In this document: piece by piece, positions 23,616 to 34,249 of the stretch | Numbering within the stretch: the first letter of the stretch is position 1 | Layout: each line of letters begins with the position of its first letter | Assembly: GCF_033118175.1 (NCBI RefSeq) | Contig: NC_083691.1 | Location: forward strand, 54,526,001 to 54,590,000 | DNA: 64,000 bases | Source: Dama dama | Taxonomy: Eukaryota > Chordata > Mammalia > Artiodactyla > Cervidae | Direction: 5' to 3' | Position numbers and translations under genes: made by a program | Notes under the pieces: model-generated | What the model saw: the letters and a program-made list of their open reading frames with translations, nothing else | Database searches by the model: none | What the model was told of the DNA's origin: nothing

Positions 23616-23845
23616 TTCTCTTCCAGTCGCACCCACTGGTCGCTAAACTGCCCGAGGCCCTGCGTTTGCTGCGGCCGCCTCCACTTCTTCTGGAACTTTC
23701 CTGGTGCTATCCCTGGCAGGTGGGCACTTCTGGACAGAGACAAGTGCGGCAGCGACAGTGAGCGCCCCATAGATCCAGCTTCCGGTACTAGCGCTTCAGG
23801 GGCGGGCACTTCCGTAGCCAAGATGGCAGAAGAGGCAATGGGTTT
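23616..23845 (-). pseudogene. TRABD2A: TRABD2A pseudogene, penultimate coding exon (still open)
   Basis: Between a CTCTCCAG acceptor (before 23845) and a GTGAGG donor (from 23615 leftward) lies an open segment ending FQKKWRRPQQ, then QFSDQWVRLEE. This matches the basic 'RKKRRRSQRRPRLRQFSDLWVRLEES' type segment of human TRABD2A, which I recall in the same place just before the terminal exon. The upstream half is Pro/Glu-rich (EVPAPEALVPEAG), like the human linker. This exon shows no stop and both splice sites look usable. The exact 5' boundary is uncertain. It is grouped as pseudogene because the neighbouring exons are broken. Confidence 0.75.
23779..23827 (+). promoter_or_regulatory. Cluster of ETS, SP1 and YY1-like motifs (speculative)
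   Basis: CTTCCGG (23779), GGGGCGGGC (23799), CTTCCG (23809) and AAGATGGC (23820) lie within 50 bases, an arrangement typical of TATA-less housekeeping promoters. A short + strand open frame begins at the ATG inside the YY1-like site. The same bases are the CpG-bearing coding sequence of the TRABD2A exon on the other strand, so coincidence is the simplest reading. Confidence 0.2.
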
Positions 23846-24702
23846 CTGGAGAGGAAGGGCGAGGGATCGAAGGAAGGTCCCACAGCATGATGCCCTCCCA
23901 GCACCTTTAAGGCTCAGCACCTCACAAAGGCAGATAATGTGAAAGTTTAAGAAGGCTGGGGAGGCCGTGGTCTGGAAGCCACCAGGAGAAAGAAGAGACC
24001 ACTTTCGAAGCTTTGTTTTTCCTTCATGTGCCATCATTATATTCTCTCCAGATCGCCTAGCTCTGGGGAAGAAATGTAAGATTCCTTGTTAATTGCTTAT
24101 AATTACTGCATTTGCCTAACAATGGATCACCACTGTCTAGAAAGTCACTGAAGATTACAGCATTTAAAGAGGGGTGGAAAATATTTAAATGCTATTTACT
24201 TAGAACAACTGAAGTGGCCCTTAACCCTGTTAATCCCTCCCGTATCCCTGTAAGGGCCCTGTTCATAAAAAGGCTCTTTAACACCCACAGAGCCCTGCCC
24301 AGATTCAAGTGTCATATGCTCAGAATCATCCTTAAGGATTATCACATGGCTGCCAAGAAGGGGAGGAAGGAAGGCAGTCTCTCCACAGCCACCGCCCTAG
24401 GCCCCCTCACCCACCCCTTAACTGTGGGTGTCTCCCTGGCTCTGGGTTGTTAGTCCCTCATCTCTTCTTCTCCCTGAAGAGGAGCATCTTTGGAGACCTC
24501 ATGCTCCCTTGTGGCCTCACCTAAGAGAACTCCAGACAAGATCACCACTGAAAACTCTTTGATGCAACCCTCACAGAGCAGAGTCAGGACAGCTGCTGCA
24601 GCCACATACACCAAACTCCCGAGGATCACATGAGAGGGGAACCCAGGTCTTTGCGCTGGTTCTCACAGACTCTGATAGAATTAGGGGTGGGGGCACTGAA
24701 TG
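23846..24702. other. Former TRABD2A intron
   Basis: No repeat or exon clearly recognised; short frames without domains. Confidence 0.45.
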
Positions 24703-24706
24703 GATC

Positions 24707-25180
24707 TGTTGTAGGAAGGGGGACCACCTCTAGGGCCTGTAAGTGGTTGTCTAGTACCCAGAAATGAATTATCCCGAGGAGACCCATGAGCTGACAAAGC
24801 AAGAGATTTTATTGGAAAGGGTACCCTGGTGGAAAGCAGTAGGGTAAGGGAACCCAGGAGAACTGCTCAGTTCCTGGCTCGAAGTCTTGGGTTTTATGGT
24901 GATGGTATTAGCTTCCAGGTTGTCTTTGATCAATCATTCTGACTTAGAGTTCTTCTTGGTAGTGCATGCATTGCTCAGCTAAGGTGGATGACAGTGAGAG
25001 GGATTCTGGGAGGTGGTAGGACGTGTGATGTCTCCCTTTGACCTGTCCTGAACTCTTCTGGTTAGTGGTGGTTTATTAGTTCCACGTTCATTAACAGAAC
25101 CTCCTGTCATAAAATAATTCACGCAACTGGTTACTATGGTGCCTGGCCAAGGTATTTCAGTCAGTGTGCTTCCCCTAACA
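24707..25180 (-). mobile_element. Solo LTR (class I ERV type), antisense
   Basis: 474 bases with LTR ends reading TGTTAGGGGAAG at the - strand start and CCTACAACA at its end. It is flanked by GATC at 24703-24706 and 25181-25184, a 4-bp duplication typical of gammaretrovirus-like elements. No internal viral genes are present. Confidence 0.8.
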
Positions 25181-25366
25181 GATCCCGGGCAGGGGAAACT
25201 GCATGAACAAAGAGGAGGGGCTGGAAAGCTAAAAGTAGGAGAAGAAAAGGCAGAAAGAAAAGGGCAGTACAAGCAAAGGTTCTGAACTATCTCCTGACTT
25301 TGATGAGCTGCATCACCTTCAGTTTTTTCATCAGTAAGAAGAAACCACCACCTCAGAGGTTAGTTT

Positions 25367-25968
25367 TGTTACAGAGTCCAAGCCTGCTCTGGTCCCCACG
25401 TGAAAGGCCAATAAATCTGAGACAAGGTGTTAAGACAAGGAAGGGACTTTATTCCAGAGCCAGCTGACCAAGAAGATGGTAGGTCAGAACCTCAAAATAA
25501 CCATCTTGTCAGGGCCTGAATGCCAGATTCTTTTATGGATCAGAGATGGGGGGAGGTGAGGAAACAAAGTAAAAATACCGTTTAATTCCTGCAAATACCT
25601 CCTAGAATGGCAAGCCTCAGATATGGGGATGTGTTAGTTTCACTTCCTTACAGTCATTTCATGAGTGGTGTGAAATGGAATATCTCCTGCCATATCAACA
25701 AACAAAGATGTCATATCTATCTGTGATTCTGGCCTCCCGAAATGTGAGTTTCTGCGCCACTAAGTGGGCAGACAGAGGCACCGGGTGCTGCGCCATTTGC
25801 CACACAAAGAATTCAAGAATGTCACAGTCCTTCACAGGTGGATGGGATAAAGGTATCTCCCTGAGGCAGGTCATTAGGAATGCCTATAATAACAAAAGTG
25901 GCAAGGTAAGGGTTAAAGTCACAGAAGCAGATCCGATGTAAATTCAAAATTAACCCCTCCTGGTTACA
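25367..25968 (+). mobile_element. Second solo LTR, probably ERV type
   Basis: 602 bases starting TGTTACAGAG and ending GGTTACA, inside perfect GTTT repeats at 25363-25366 and 25969-25972. Transcription direction is uncertain because both ends have the TG..CA form. No viral gene accompanies it; an 88-codon frame at 25675 has no recognisable product. Confidence 0.75.
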
Positions 25969-25972
25969 GTTT

Positions 25973-27279
25973 TAAGGATTGACAGTCTGTGTGAACCAGT
26001 TAGCACCAATCTATCCATAAATATTCCTTCCACCCCAGGAAGTGTGAGCAGCCCAGTAAATGATAGGACTGGTTCTTAGCCCTCATTGTGTGTCAGAATC
26101 TCATGGACAGATTTTTAAAATATTGACTCCTGAGCTCTCTTCCCTCAGGGGCAGGTGTCAGGGTTAGAGGCAGATTTAAGGAGTCTGAGAGCAAGCAGCG
26201 ATACACACACACACACACACACACACACATGCACACACACTCACTACCACACTCTGACAACCCAAAGAGAGAGTGACAAATCCCAGCCTTGCCAATCAGC
26301 CTGGGGTCAGAGGCTGAGAAATGATCAGAGGGTCCAGTCCACTCTGCTTTGCCCAAGCACTCAGTCCAGGGGGTGAGGAAATATCCACGGATTCTATTCA
26401 GTTCTGGCTCTCCCCGCAGAGCTGAAGGAGGATAGGAGAGAAAGATGGCTGGAGACCTGGGGCCGGATTTTCTCAGTGCGGAAAGGAGAGGAGAAGGCAC
26501 TGCAGACAATGGAAAGGAAGAGCATTAACAAAGGTGGAGAGGCAACGGCAGGGACATAGGTTTCTGAGGCAGAATATCAGAGGCAGAACCTGGGAAAACA
26601 TGGGGTCTTGGTGCCAAGATGTCAGCATGAAGAAACTAGACTTTCAAAGAGAACAGCAAGAAACCCAGAAGGATTCTGAGTAAGAGACACTTGCAAGATG
26701 AGTCCCACAGAAAGGTGGAGGAGTGACCAGAGGATGATGACCTTAGGAACAAAGGGGGCAAATCTGAGAGAGGTTTTACTAGAAGAAGCCAAAGGCCTGG
26801 TGAAGGTGGAAAATGAGAAGTCTTAGGTGAGGGCTTTTGTAAACTAGAAAGTACTGTGTGAGGAACCGTTTTTACTGATACATGGAATGCAGGATGCCGA
26901 GAGGGGTGGGGGTGAGACAAGCCCAGGATGTAGCCAAGCTTCCCGCTGAAGGAGACCCAGAGAATCCTGGCTCCTAAGATAGAAAGTGGATTCCCAAGGA
27001 GGAACTTCTGGAGTGAGGGGATAGCGGAAGACCTGGTCTGAGACAACATGAGGTGAAGATGGGTCTTCTGAAGAGAAAGAGAGCACCTGGAGAAGGGCAG
27101 GCATCAGGTAGACACCACAGCTGGATCCCCCTCTCCACCCGCCTCAGCCCAGCCAACGGCTGGCATTTTCTTCCTGAAGTCCTCTCACCACAGCTGAGGA
27201 CTCTGCCAGGAGGGGGCGCTGGTGACCACCATCTGGAGGGAGTGAGCCAGGAACGGAAGGTGACCTACAGGCTAAACTG
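25973..27279. other. Former TRABD2A intron, unassigned
   Basis: GC-moderate sequence with a (CA)n tract at 26203; - strand open frames of up to 138 codons show no domain. Confidence 0.45.
26203..26229. repeat. (CA)n microsatellite
   Basis: Thirteen CA units, followed by a second short CA tract. Confidence 0.95.
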
Positions 27280-27645
27280 TGTTCCCTCAAAATTCACCTG
27301 CTGAAACCCTAACCCCTGAACCTCAAAATAGGACTGTATTCAGAGACAAGAATTTTAAAGAGGAGATTAAGTTAAAATGAGACCTTCAGAGTGGGTCCTA
27401 GGCCAATCTGACTGATATCCTTAGAAGAGGAAATGTGGACACAGGGAAACCAGACTATATTGAGGAAAAACCACATGGGGATAGTGAGAAGGTGGCCACC
27501 TGCAAGCCAAAGAGAGAGGCCTCAGGAGAAGCCAAACCTGCCGACACCCTGATCTTGGATTCTAGCCTCCAGAACCATGATAAAATCAATTTCCACTGCT
27601 GCAGTCACCCAGTCTGTGGTGTTTTGTATGGCAGCACACTCAGAC
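27280..27645 (+). mobile_element. MLT1-type LTR (ERVL-MaLR), sense
   Basis: 'tcacctgctgaaaccctaac', 'aggactgtattcagagacaa', 'ctagcctccagaaccatgat' and 'cacccagtctgtggtgtttt' occur in MLT1 order. Confidence 0.75.
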
Positions 27646-28338
27646 CTAGAGAGGGGGATAGGAAGGGCCACCCGGTGCCCACAGGGACTGGACACGGGGC
27701 AGAGACTAGCAGGGTGGCCAGCATGGGGCGGCAGCATTGCTGAGATTGGGGGATCCTGGCCTCCTGAATTCTTTACAGAAGGTCCACAGGGCAGGAGGCT
27801 GACTCTGCATAAAAATGAGAAATAAACAGACCTGGAGGGAGGAAACAGCTCAGAGAAAGAGAAGGGGCTTTGCTGCTGTCTCAGAGATGGGTCTGCAGGC
27901 ACTCCTGCATCTCTGCCCCACCACCCCACCATCACCCACCACCCCACCTCCACCTTACTTTATGACTGACTCCACCACATGCCTCCCTACAACTTCACAA
28001 ATGTCCAGGTCAAAGACAGAGCATTGAGCTGAATCACCCGGCCTTCGACCCAGGACCAAAGAGCAGAATTCCCTTCACCTTCGTGTCTTCCCCAAGCTCT
28101 GCTGACAAAAGGCCACTGGAGCCTCTGCTGCCCAAAGTGCTCCGCTGGCCAACTTGTCTGACACAGTCCCAGCCACATGGGGGCACCAGCTGACCCAGGG
28201 ACCAAGAGGTTGCTTAATGGCTGTTGCTGGGGCCCTTGAAACCCCTTGGACACCTCTTGCTCTGGTGCCCAGGCAGCCCCGTGGGGCAATTGGCTCCCCT
28301 AACTGCTCCCCAACTGGGACTGAAGCACAGGAAGGTTA
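27646..28338. other. Former TRABD2A intron, unassigned
   Basis: Contains a CCACC-rich simple stretch at 27916-27955; otherwise nothing recognised. Confidence 0.45.
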
Positions 28339-28429
28339 TTTGTTGATGGGTCATCCAGCGGGGGAATGTTCTACTTCACAGCCTTCCTACCACAGAACAT
28401 GGAAAACTGTGCTGTTGCCATGAAATGCC
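28339..28429 (-). pseudogene. TRABD2A: TRABD2A pseudogene exon encoding the 'HFMGNNTVLDVL' segment
   Basis: Reading leftward from a CACAG acceptor, the exon gives HFM, a one-base deletion, then NSTVFHVLW, a TAG stop (28387-28389), EGCEVEHSPAG, a TGA stop (28351-28353) and PINK. Human TRABD2A here has HFMGNNTVLDVLRREGYEVE followed by HAPAGRPIHKG (from memory), the end of the TraB-like catalytic domain. Two arginine codons have become stops, and the expected donor GT reads AT (28337-28338). The alignment is unmistakable and the exon cannot be translated. Confidence 0.85.
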
Positions 28430-29434
28430 CTGTGGTGAGAAAAACGATCAGAAATGTGGCAGCTCTTGTGGCCCCTAAACACACCCCCCAAACACATGCC
28501 CAAGGACCAAGAAATAACCCTGCCAACCCCCTCCCTCTGTCCAACCCAGAAGTTCAGAGAGCTTCTGCAATGGGGCCACAGCGCACAATAAGCAATGTCT
28601 CAGAGATGAGGACTCAGGATCAGAGGTGGGCAGGGCGCTGCCCTGAACCAAACAGCTAAGGAGACACTGAATCCCAACCTTCCACCTCAGAGTCTGGTGT
28701 TGAAAGTCCTGACCATTCTGTGTAAACTGAGCATCTCTAAGATCCCAGCCCCTTTCTGCCCTAGGTATACTTATAAATGCATAATAAAATCCTCCATTTA
28801 GCAGAAGCCACCATAACTGGAAACCTCAACCTGGATTTCATATCGCTTTTTTCTTTTTCAATAAAAAGCCTCAAAGATCAACCAGACAAGCTTACAGTGG
28901 CATCTTAAAATAAGTATTTTCAAGGGGTAGATCCTGGGATTTGTCTTCTTCCATTTCAGTCTTTGATGCTCAGAACTGACATGATCTTCCGAGGTCATGA
29001 TGTCCCCTTCTGTGACAGTTGGCACATTAATGTCCTAAATAGCTAATTACATTGCACCATACCATCCTCTGATCCAGGAAAAAAAAAAACTTAGATGGAT
29101 TGTTATTATCTCCACTTGAAAATGGAAAACAGGTAAAGCAGGTTCAGGACTTCACACACAAAGCAGCAGCAAAGCAGAACCTAAATGCAGGCAGCTTGGC
29201 CCCAGAGTCTATGCAATTTTGACAACAGAATACTTAAGAGCCAGAGACCAGGAAAACAAATGAAGGTCCATCCATACTCTCCCTTGCTGACTCCACTGCG
29301 ATAAAAAGCAGAGGAAACTTAGAACCTGGGGAGCCTGAGGGTGGTATTTAGAGGAGAAGGTACTGGGCTCTACTGCATTCTTGGGTCCAGCCATAGTCTA
29401 GGAACCCAAGATTGAAGAGGGGCAACTGACTCAG
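28430..29434. other. Former TRABD2A intron, unassigned
   Basis: No clear repeat; an (A)10 run near 29080 and scattered short frames. Confidence 0.4.
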
Positions 29435-29645
29435 AGCTTCCCAGGTGGCTCAGTGGCAAAGAATCCGCCTGCCAATGCTGGAGACACAGGCTCAGTTCCT
29501 GGGTTGGGAAGATCCCTTGGAGGAGGAAATGGCAACCCACTCCAGTATTCTTGCCTGGGAAACCCCATGGAAAGAGGAGCCTGGATGGCTACAGCCCATG
29601 GAGTCACAAAGAGTCGGACATCACTGAGCGACTGAGCATGCAAAC
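29435..29645 (+). mobile_element. Bov-tA type SINE
   Basis: 'agcttcccaggtggctcagt' head, 'gagcgactgagcatgc' tail; well preserved. Confidence 0.94.
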
Positions 29646-29811
29646 ATGCAAAGGACTCTGAAGGAAAGAACATTGGCAAGGCCCAGTGTAGAAGTGAGCA
29701 AGCTCATGTACAGAGTATGCCTAGACTGGGGGAGGGGGTCTGAGCTTGCAGAGTGCTGCAGTGATGGCTTTCACCCCCTGCCTCCCTAGCCCTTACCCAG
29801 TCCATGTTAAC

Positions 29812-30040
29812 AAGGAGAAACCACAATAATAAAAACAACTACCATTTCCTGAGCATTACAAAGTGTGTGGCACTGCTCTTGGAGCTTTACACAGCATTCT
29901 GACTCCCCCCCCCCCAAACCATCCTATAAGGCAGGTGTATTATTAACCCCATTATCCAGATGAGGAAGAGGCAGAGACAGATTAAGCAAACTGCAACTCA
30001 GACGCAGGTGGTCTGGCTCCAGCGTCCACACTCTCAACCA
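29812..30040 (+). mobile_element. MIR fragment
   Basis: 'ctaccatttcctgagcatta', 'aaccccattatccagatgag' and 'gacgcaggtggtctggctcc' follow the MIR consensus core; a C-run interrupts it. Confidence 0.7.
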
Positions 30041-31140
30041 AATAGGAATGAAAACAGTAATTGTCCAGTGAATGAACAGTCCCTATCAGCAATTGTTATC
30101 ATTATGGAACATACTTCAATTTCCTCCTACTCCAAAGAGAAGCGCCACATCTCATCTTTCACCTGCAGGTCCCCATGACAAAAGCTGCTGCTTCCTTTTA
30201 AACCTCTGAAACTGAGGTGGGCTTATCCTCACTTTACAATTAAAAGTGTGCTAACCACACAGGTTTTTCCATCTCACACTGCCAAGGCTAAGAGTTTGGG
30301 AGCAATTTCTGAATTTCTGTGGTTCCCTCTGATCAACTCAGCCTTCAGAAAGGCACCAGGAGAAATGGACACACGCAGGGGAGAAAGCAGCCCCGTGAAG
30401 ACGGCTCAGCCCTGATGGCTTTCCAGGACACTCCCAATACCCGGAGCGCCCAGGGACTGTGAGGTCTCTATCCAGAGCTGCAGCTGTATGAAGTAGCACA
30501 CCTGAGAATCAGGCAAGCCCAGGGGTCCCAGTGTCGCCTGTGCCATCCGTCCAGCACAGTCTCCATCTGGAGGGCCGGCCCTCCTCACATCGGCAGGCCA
30601 ATGTCATCTCAAAGCCTCTCCTGGTCCCTGCCCGCAGCACCCCATCATCCCAGCACTGGACATCTGGGAAGCTCTTAAAACATCAGCCAAGTCAGCAGGA
30701 GTGGGAGGCAGAAACCCACACTAAGGAGGCGGGCAGCCTTGAGCACCCAGCTCTCTCTTGTTTCATCTCTCAGACCTAGCAAGGCTACTGGAACAAATTC
30801 ACCAGCTCCGAATCCTAACAGACAGCCTCCACCACCCAACTAGGGGACAAGCCACAGACACCTTTAAGACCTGAGCCTTGTCAGGGTGCCTGCAGAGCAG
30901 TGGTTGACAGCTCATTGAGACAAGCTTGACGTGGGCAGTACAGCAGTCTGCCGTCCAACTGCAGCATACAGGACTCACGAGAAGGAGACTTGCTCCCAGA
31001 CCCACCCAGGGCTACCAAGCCATTTGTTTCAAGTAGAACTTTTCAACAAACAAGATGAAGAAATCTGATTATTTTTCCTAAAACAGTTTCATTTGGACAT
31101 TATATTCATGACATAAAATTCATTGATTCGGGGATTTGGG
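30041..31140. other. Former TRABD2A intron, unassigned
   Basis: No repeat or exon recognised in about 1.1 kb. Confidence 0.4.
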
Positions 31141-32135
31141 GAACATTCACAAAGTGTGTGCAACCCTTACCACTAATTTTAAAACATTTTCATCAGCTGA
31201 GATTGTGATAGGGCTTGCACTGAATGTGTAGCTCAATTTGGGGAATACTTCATCTTAACACTATTTATTATGTCTTCCAATCCACAAACATGAGATGTCT
31301 TTCTATTTATTTAGATCTTCTTTAATTCCTTCCAATGATGTTTTTAGTTTTTATTGTACATCTTGCTCATTACTAAATTGAGTCCTAAAGATTTTTTGTG
31401 CTGTTGCATCTGGAACTGGTTTCTTTTATTTTTAACCTTTTTTTTAAATTGAAGTATAGTTAATTTAGAATATTAATTCCAAGTGTACAGCAAAGTGATT
31501 CAGTTGTACATAGATGGGTTCTTTCTCTGATTCTTTACCATTATAGGTTATTTTAAGATATCGAATCTAGTGGAACTGGTTTCTTTATTTCCACATTATT
31601 CATTGCTAGTGTATAGAAACACAAATAATTTTTGTATTGATCTTATATCCTGAACTCAGTTAATAGTTTTAATAGATTTCTCTGTGTGTGTGTGTACTAC
31701 TTAGGATTTTCTATACCTAAGATGATGTCTTCTGAAAACAAGGGATACTTCACTTCCTCCTTTCCAATGTGAATACCCTTTATTTCTTGTCCTTGTCTAA
31801 TTTCCCTGAAGGCTACAACCTTCAGCACAAGGTCAAAGAGAAATGGTGAGAGCAGACATCTGTGTCTTGTTTTTAGAGGGATTCTGTCTTCTTCATTAAA
31901 TATGATACCAACTATGGGTTTTTCATAGAAATTTTTTTAACAGGTTGATAAAGTCCCCTTCCATTCCTAGTCTGATGAGTGATTTTATCTGTAAGATTCC
32001 ATTTTGTCAAATGCATTTTCTGCACCTGTTGAGATGATCTCGTCATTCTTGTCCTTTATTCCATCAGTATGAGCTACTACATTAATTGAGTTTCAGATGT
32101 TGTGATAAACTGATTATATAACCCCTAGAACCTGT
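31140..32135 (-). mobile_element. L1 fragment, antisense, with ruminant L1 3' end inserted
   Basis: 'gagattgtgatagggcttgc' and 'gcatctggaactggtttctt' are antisense L1 ORF2. An antisense L1 3' untranslated piece (31438-31580) interrupts it, and 'ggaactggtttctt' occurs on both sides of that insert. Confidence 0.75.
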
Positions 32136-32140
32136 GAATA

Positions 32141-32352
32141 TCTTATTGTTGTTTTAATCACTAGGTCATGTCCGACTCTGCAACCCCATGGACTGTAACC
32201 CACCAGGCCCGTCTGTCCATGGGATTCTCCAGGCAAGAATACTGGAGTGGATAGTCATTCACTTCTCCAGGGGATCGTCCCAACCCAGGGATCAAACTGG
32301 GGTCTCCTGCCATTAGCAGGCAGATTCTTTACCACTGAGCCACCAGGGAGAA
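32141..32352 (-). mobile_element. Bov-tA type SINE, antisense
   Basis: 'gttttaatcactaggtcatg' to 'gagccaccagggagaaat'. Confidence 0.92.
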
Positions 32353-32363
32353 ATCTTACATGG

Positions 32364-32383
32364 CAAAAAAAAAAAAAAAAAAA
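32364..32383. repeat. Poly(A) run
   Basis: About 19 A residues next to the antisense SINE; not its own tail by orientation, so origin unclear. Confidence 0.8.
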
Positions 32384-32935
32384 GGCAGGTAGGTAGTTTG
32401 CAGATATAATTAAGCTAAGAATTGTGAGACCCAGAGATGACACTAGATCACTCACTCTGCCGCTCCAGAAGTGCTTCTCTCCAGTCACTGCATCTGGTAA
32501 GAAAAAAACCGAGTGGGGTGACTAGTCCAATTTCAAGAAGCAAGTGGAAGAACTGAAAGAAGAAAGCAAATATTCCTTCTGCATATTACCCAGCCTCCGG
32601 CATTTCCATCCTTAATTCTGGAAGCTGCCAAAATACGTTAGAATCGCTCAAGAAATACAGGAATATATTTCAATATTCCACAAAAGGAAATAATTTTTCC
32701 AGTCTATTTCCATGTACACTACTAATAGTTAATAACAGCTGATGTACCTTAGGCTTGGGAGGCTCACGGTTAGGTAGCACAGAGAAGAAAAATTTTAGGG
32801 GAAGTTAAAACACAGAAAGGTGCCAGGAAAAAGTTGGGATTAAGTGCCAGGTAAATGCCTTTCCAGCCAGGGAGTGTATCAGCAAACCCTCGTGGAAAGA
32901 GAGCGAACATAACAGGCACCAGCACATCCAGCAAA
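32384..32935. other. Former TRABD2A intron, unassigned
   Basis: Nothing recognised. Confidence 0.4.
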
Positions 32936-32939
32936 GTTT

Positions 32940-33435
32940 CACACCATCAAAGGGACAGTTAGGGAGTTTGGGATGGACAAGTACACACTGCTATATTTAA
33001 AATAGATAATCAGCCAGGACATACTGTATGGCAAATGGAACTCTGCTGACTTAATGTTATGTGGTAGCCTGGATGGGAGGGGAGTTTGGAGAACAGATAC
33101 ATGTATATGTAGGGTTGGTGCTCCCCAGGTGGCGCTAGTAGTAAAGAATCTGCCTGCTAATGCAGGAGACACAAGTGATGAGGGTTTGATCCCTGTGTTG
33201 GGAAGATCCCCTGGAGTAGAAATTGGCAACTCACTCTAGTATTCTTGCCTGGAAAAATCCCATGGGCAGAAGAGCCTGGAGGGCTACAGTCCATGGAACT
33301 TCGAAGAGTTGGACATAACTGAGAACACAATATACATATGTATGGCTGAGTTCCTTTGCCGTCCACCTGAAACTATCACATTGTTAATCAGCTATACTCC
33401 AATAGAAAATAAAAAGTTTAATTTAAAAAAAGTCA
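32940..33435 (+). mobile_element. Ruminant L1 3' end, sense, split by a SINE
   Basis: 'gttagggagtttgggatgga', 'tggtagcctggatgggaggg', then after the SINE 'ccacctgaaactatcacatt' and an A-rich tail. Confidence 0.87.
33114..33332 (+). mobile_element. Bov-tA type SINE inside an L1
   Basis: Head 'ggtgctccccaggtggcgct'; the flanking L1 sequence resumes with a partly duplicated 'atacatatgta'. Confidence 0.92.
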
Positions 33436-33540
33436 AAGAAGGTGTCACTCCTCTCACACATACCAGGGCCCCCCTCAATATCCCCTCCTTGGCAGAAGCA
33501 GCAGAGTCCTGAGTCTGATCAGGGATAACCTGCAACGCAC

Positions 33541-33715
33541 CGGCTCCAAAGGCAAAGAAAAAGCCTCTGTCAAGGGAACTCCTCCAAAAGGGCCTTCACC
33601 CGCTTCCCTTTCCTCTACTTTCTCTTGTAGATAACCTTCCCCAGAGGAAGTAGCTGTCAATCTCCTGAGCAGTGAAGCGAGCCTACAGTGGTAGTGTGGC
33701 GTTAAAATTGAAAAC
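33541..33715 (-). pseudogene. TRABD2A: TRABD2A pseudogene exon encoding the 'ITAQEIDSYLRQEL' segment
   Basis: After a GGAG acceptor, the leftward reading gives VFNFNATLPL, a TAG stop (33683-33685) in place of a glutamine codon, then RFTAQEIDSY. A one-base loss follows. The next homologous frame gives IYKRK, a second TAG (33615-33617), then GKRVKALLEEFP. An extra base near 33570 shifts into the FFFAFGAG-type glycine-rich end. A GTGCGT donor remains at 33540. Human TRABD2A has VPNFINATLPPQERITAQEI and on to FFFAFGAG (recalled), a conserved part of the catalytic domain. One codon (Ile) is also deleted near the start. Confidence 0.85.
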
Positions 33716-34014
33716 CTCCATCAATATAAAGAGAAATAAGGACAACAGAGTTATGAATGAAGTTGCTTAATTTTGAGCATCATATCACCCAGCCCAAAGA
33801 GTCCAGTTGCTGTCAAGAAAAACAAAAAGATTGACACACCATTCCGGGAGCCCCCTGCCTGCTGTTTTTCCAGACTGTGATATCATTCCCTGTGACCCAA
33901 GTGAAAAATATTAAATAAAGTGCCCTGAAAGAACTCTTAGGCTATTTCAAACAGTATTTGTTTTTCCACTTAAATGGTTCTGTTTGATGCCATGTGTTTC
34001 TGTAAGGAAACAAT

Positions 34015-34190
34015 TTCTTCTTTTTTTTTTAACTTTAAACGTTTTATTTTGTACTGGAGTATAGCCGATTAACAATGTTGTGATAGTTTCAGGTAAAAAG
34101 CTGAAGGGACTGTATTTAAAATGGATAGCTAACAAAGACCTATTGTTAGCACATGGAACTCTGCTCAATGTTAAGCGCTAGCCTGGATGG
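34015..34190 (-). mobile_element. Ruminant L1 3' end, antisense
   Basis: 'cgttttattttgtactggag' and 'atagccgattaacaatgttg' after a T-run: reverse of the L1 tail. Confidence 0.8.
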
Positions 34191-34249
34191 GAGTGGGAGT
34201 TGGGAAAGAAAGGAAAACAATTTCTGTGCATAGCACATCCACAGTTGTT

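Noticed and set aside
29435..29645. tRNA-gene-like sequences with B-box 'ggttcaatccc' motifs throughout the window
   Set aside because: These are tRNA-derived SINE heads, not tRNA genes; the cloverleaf is degenerate and the SINE body follows each time.
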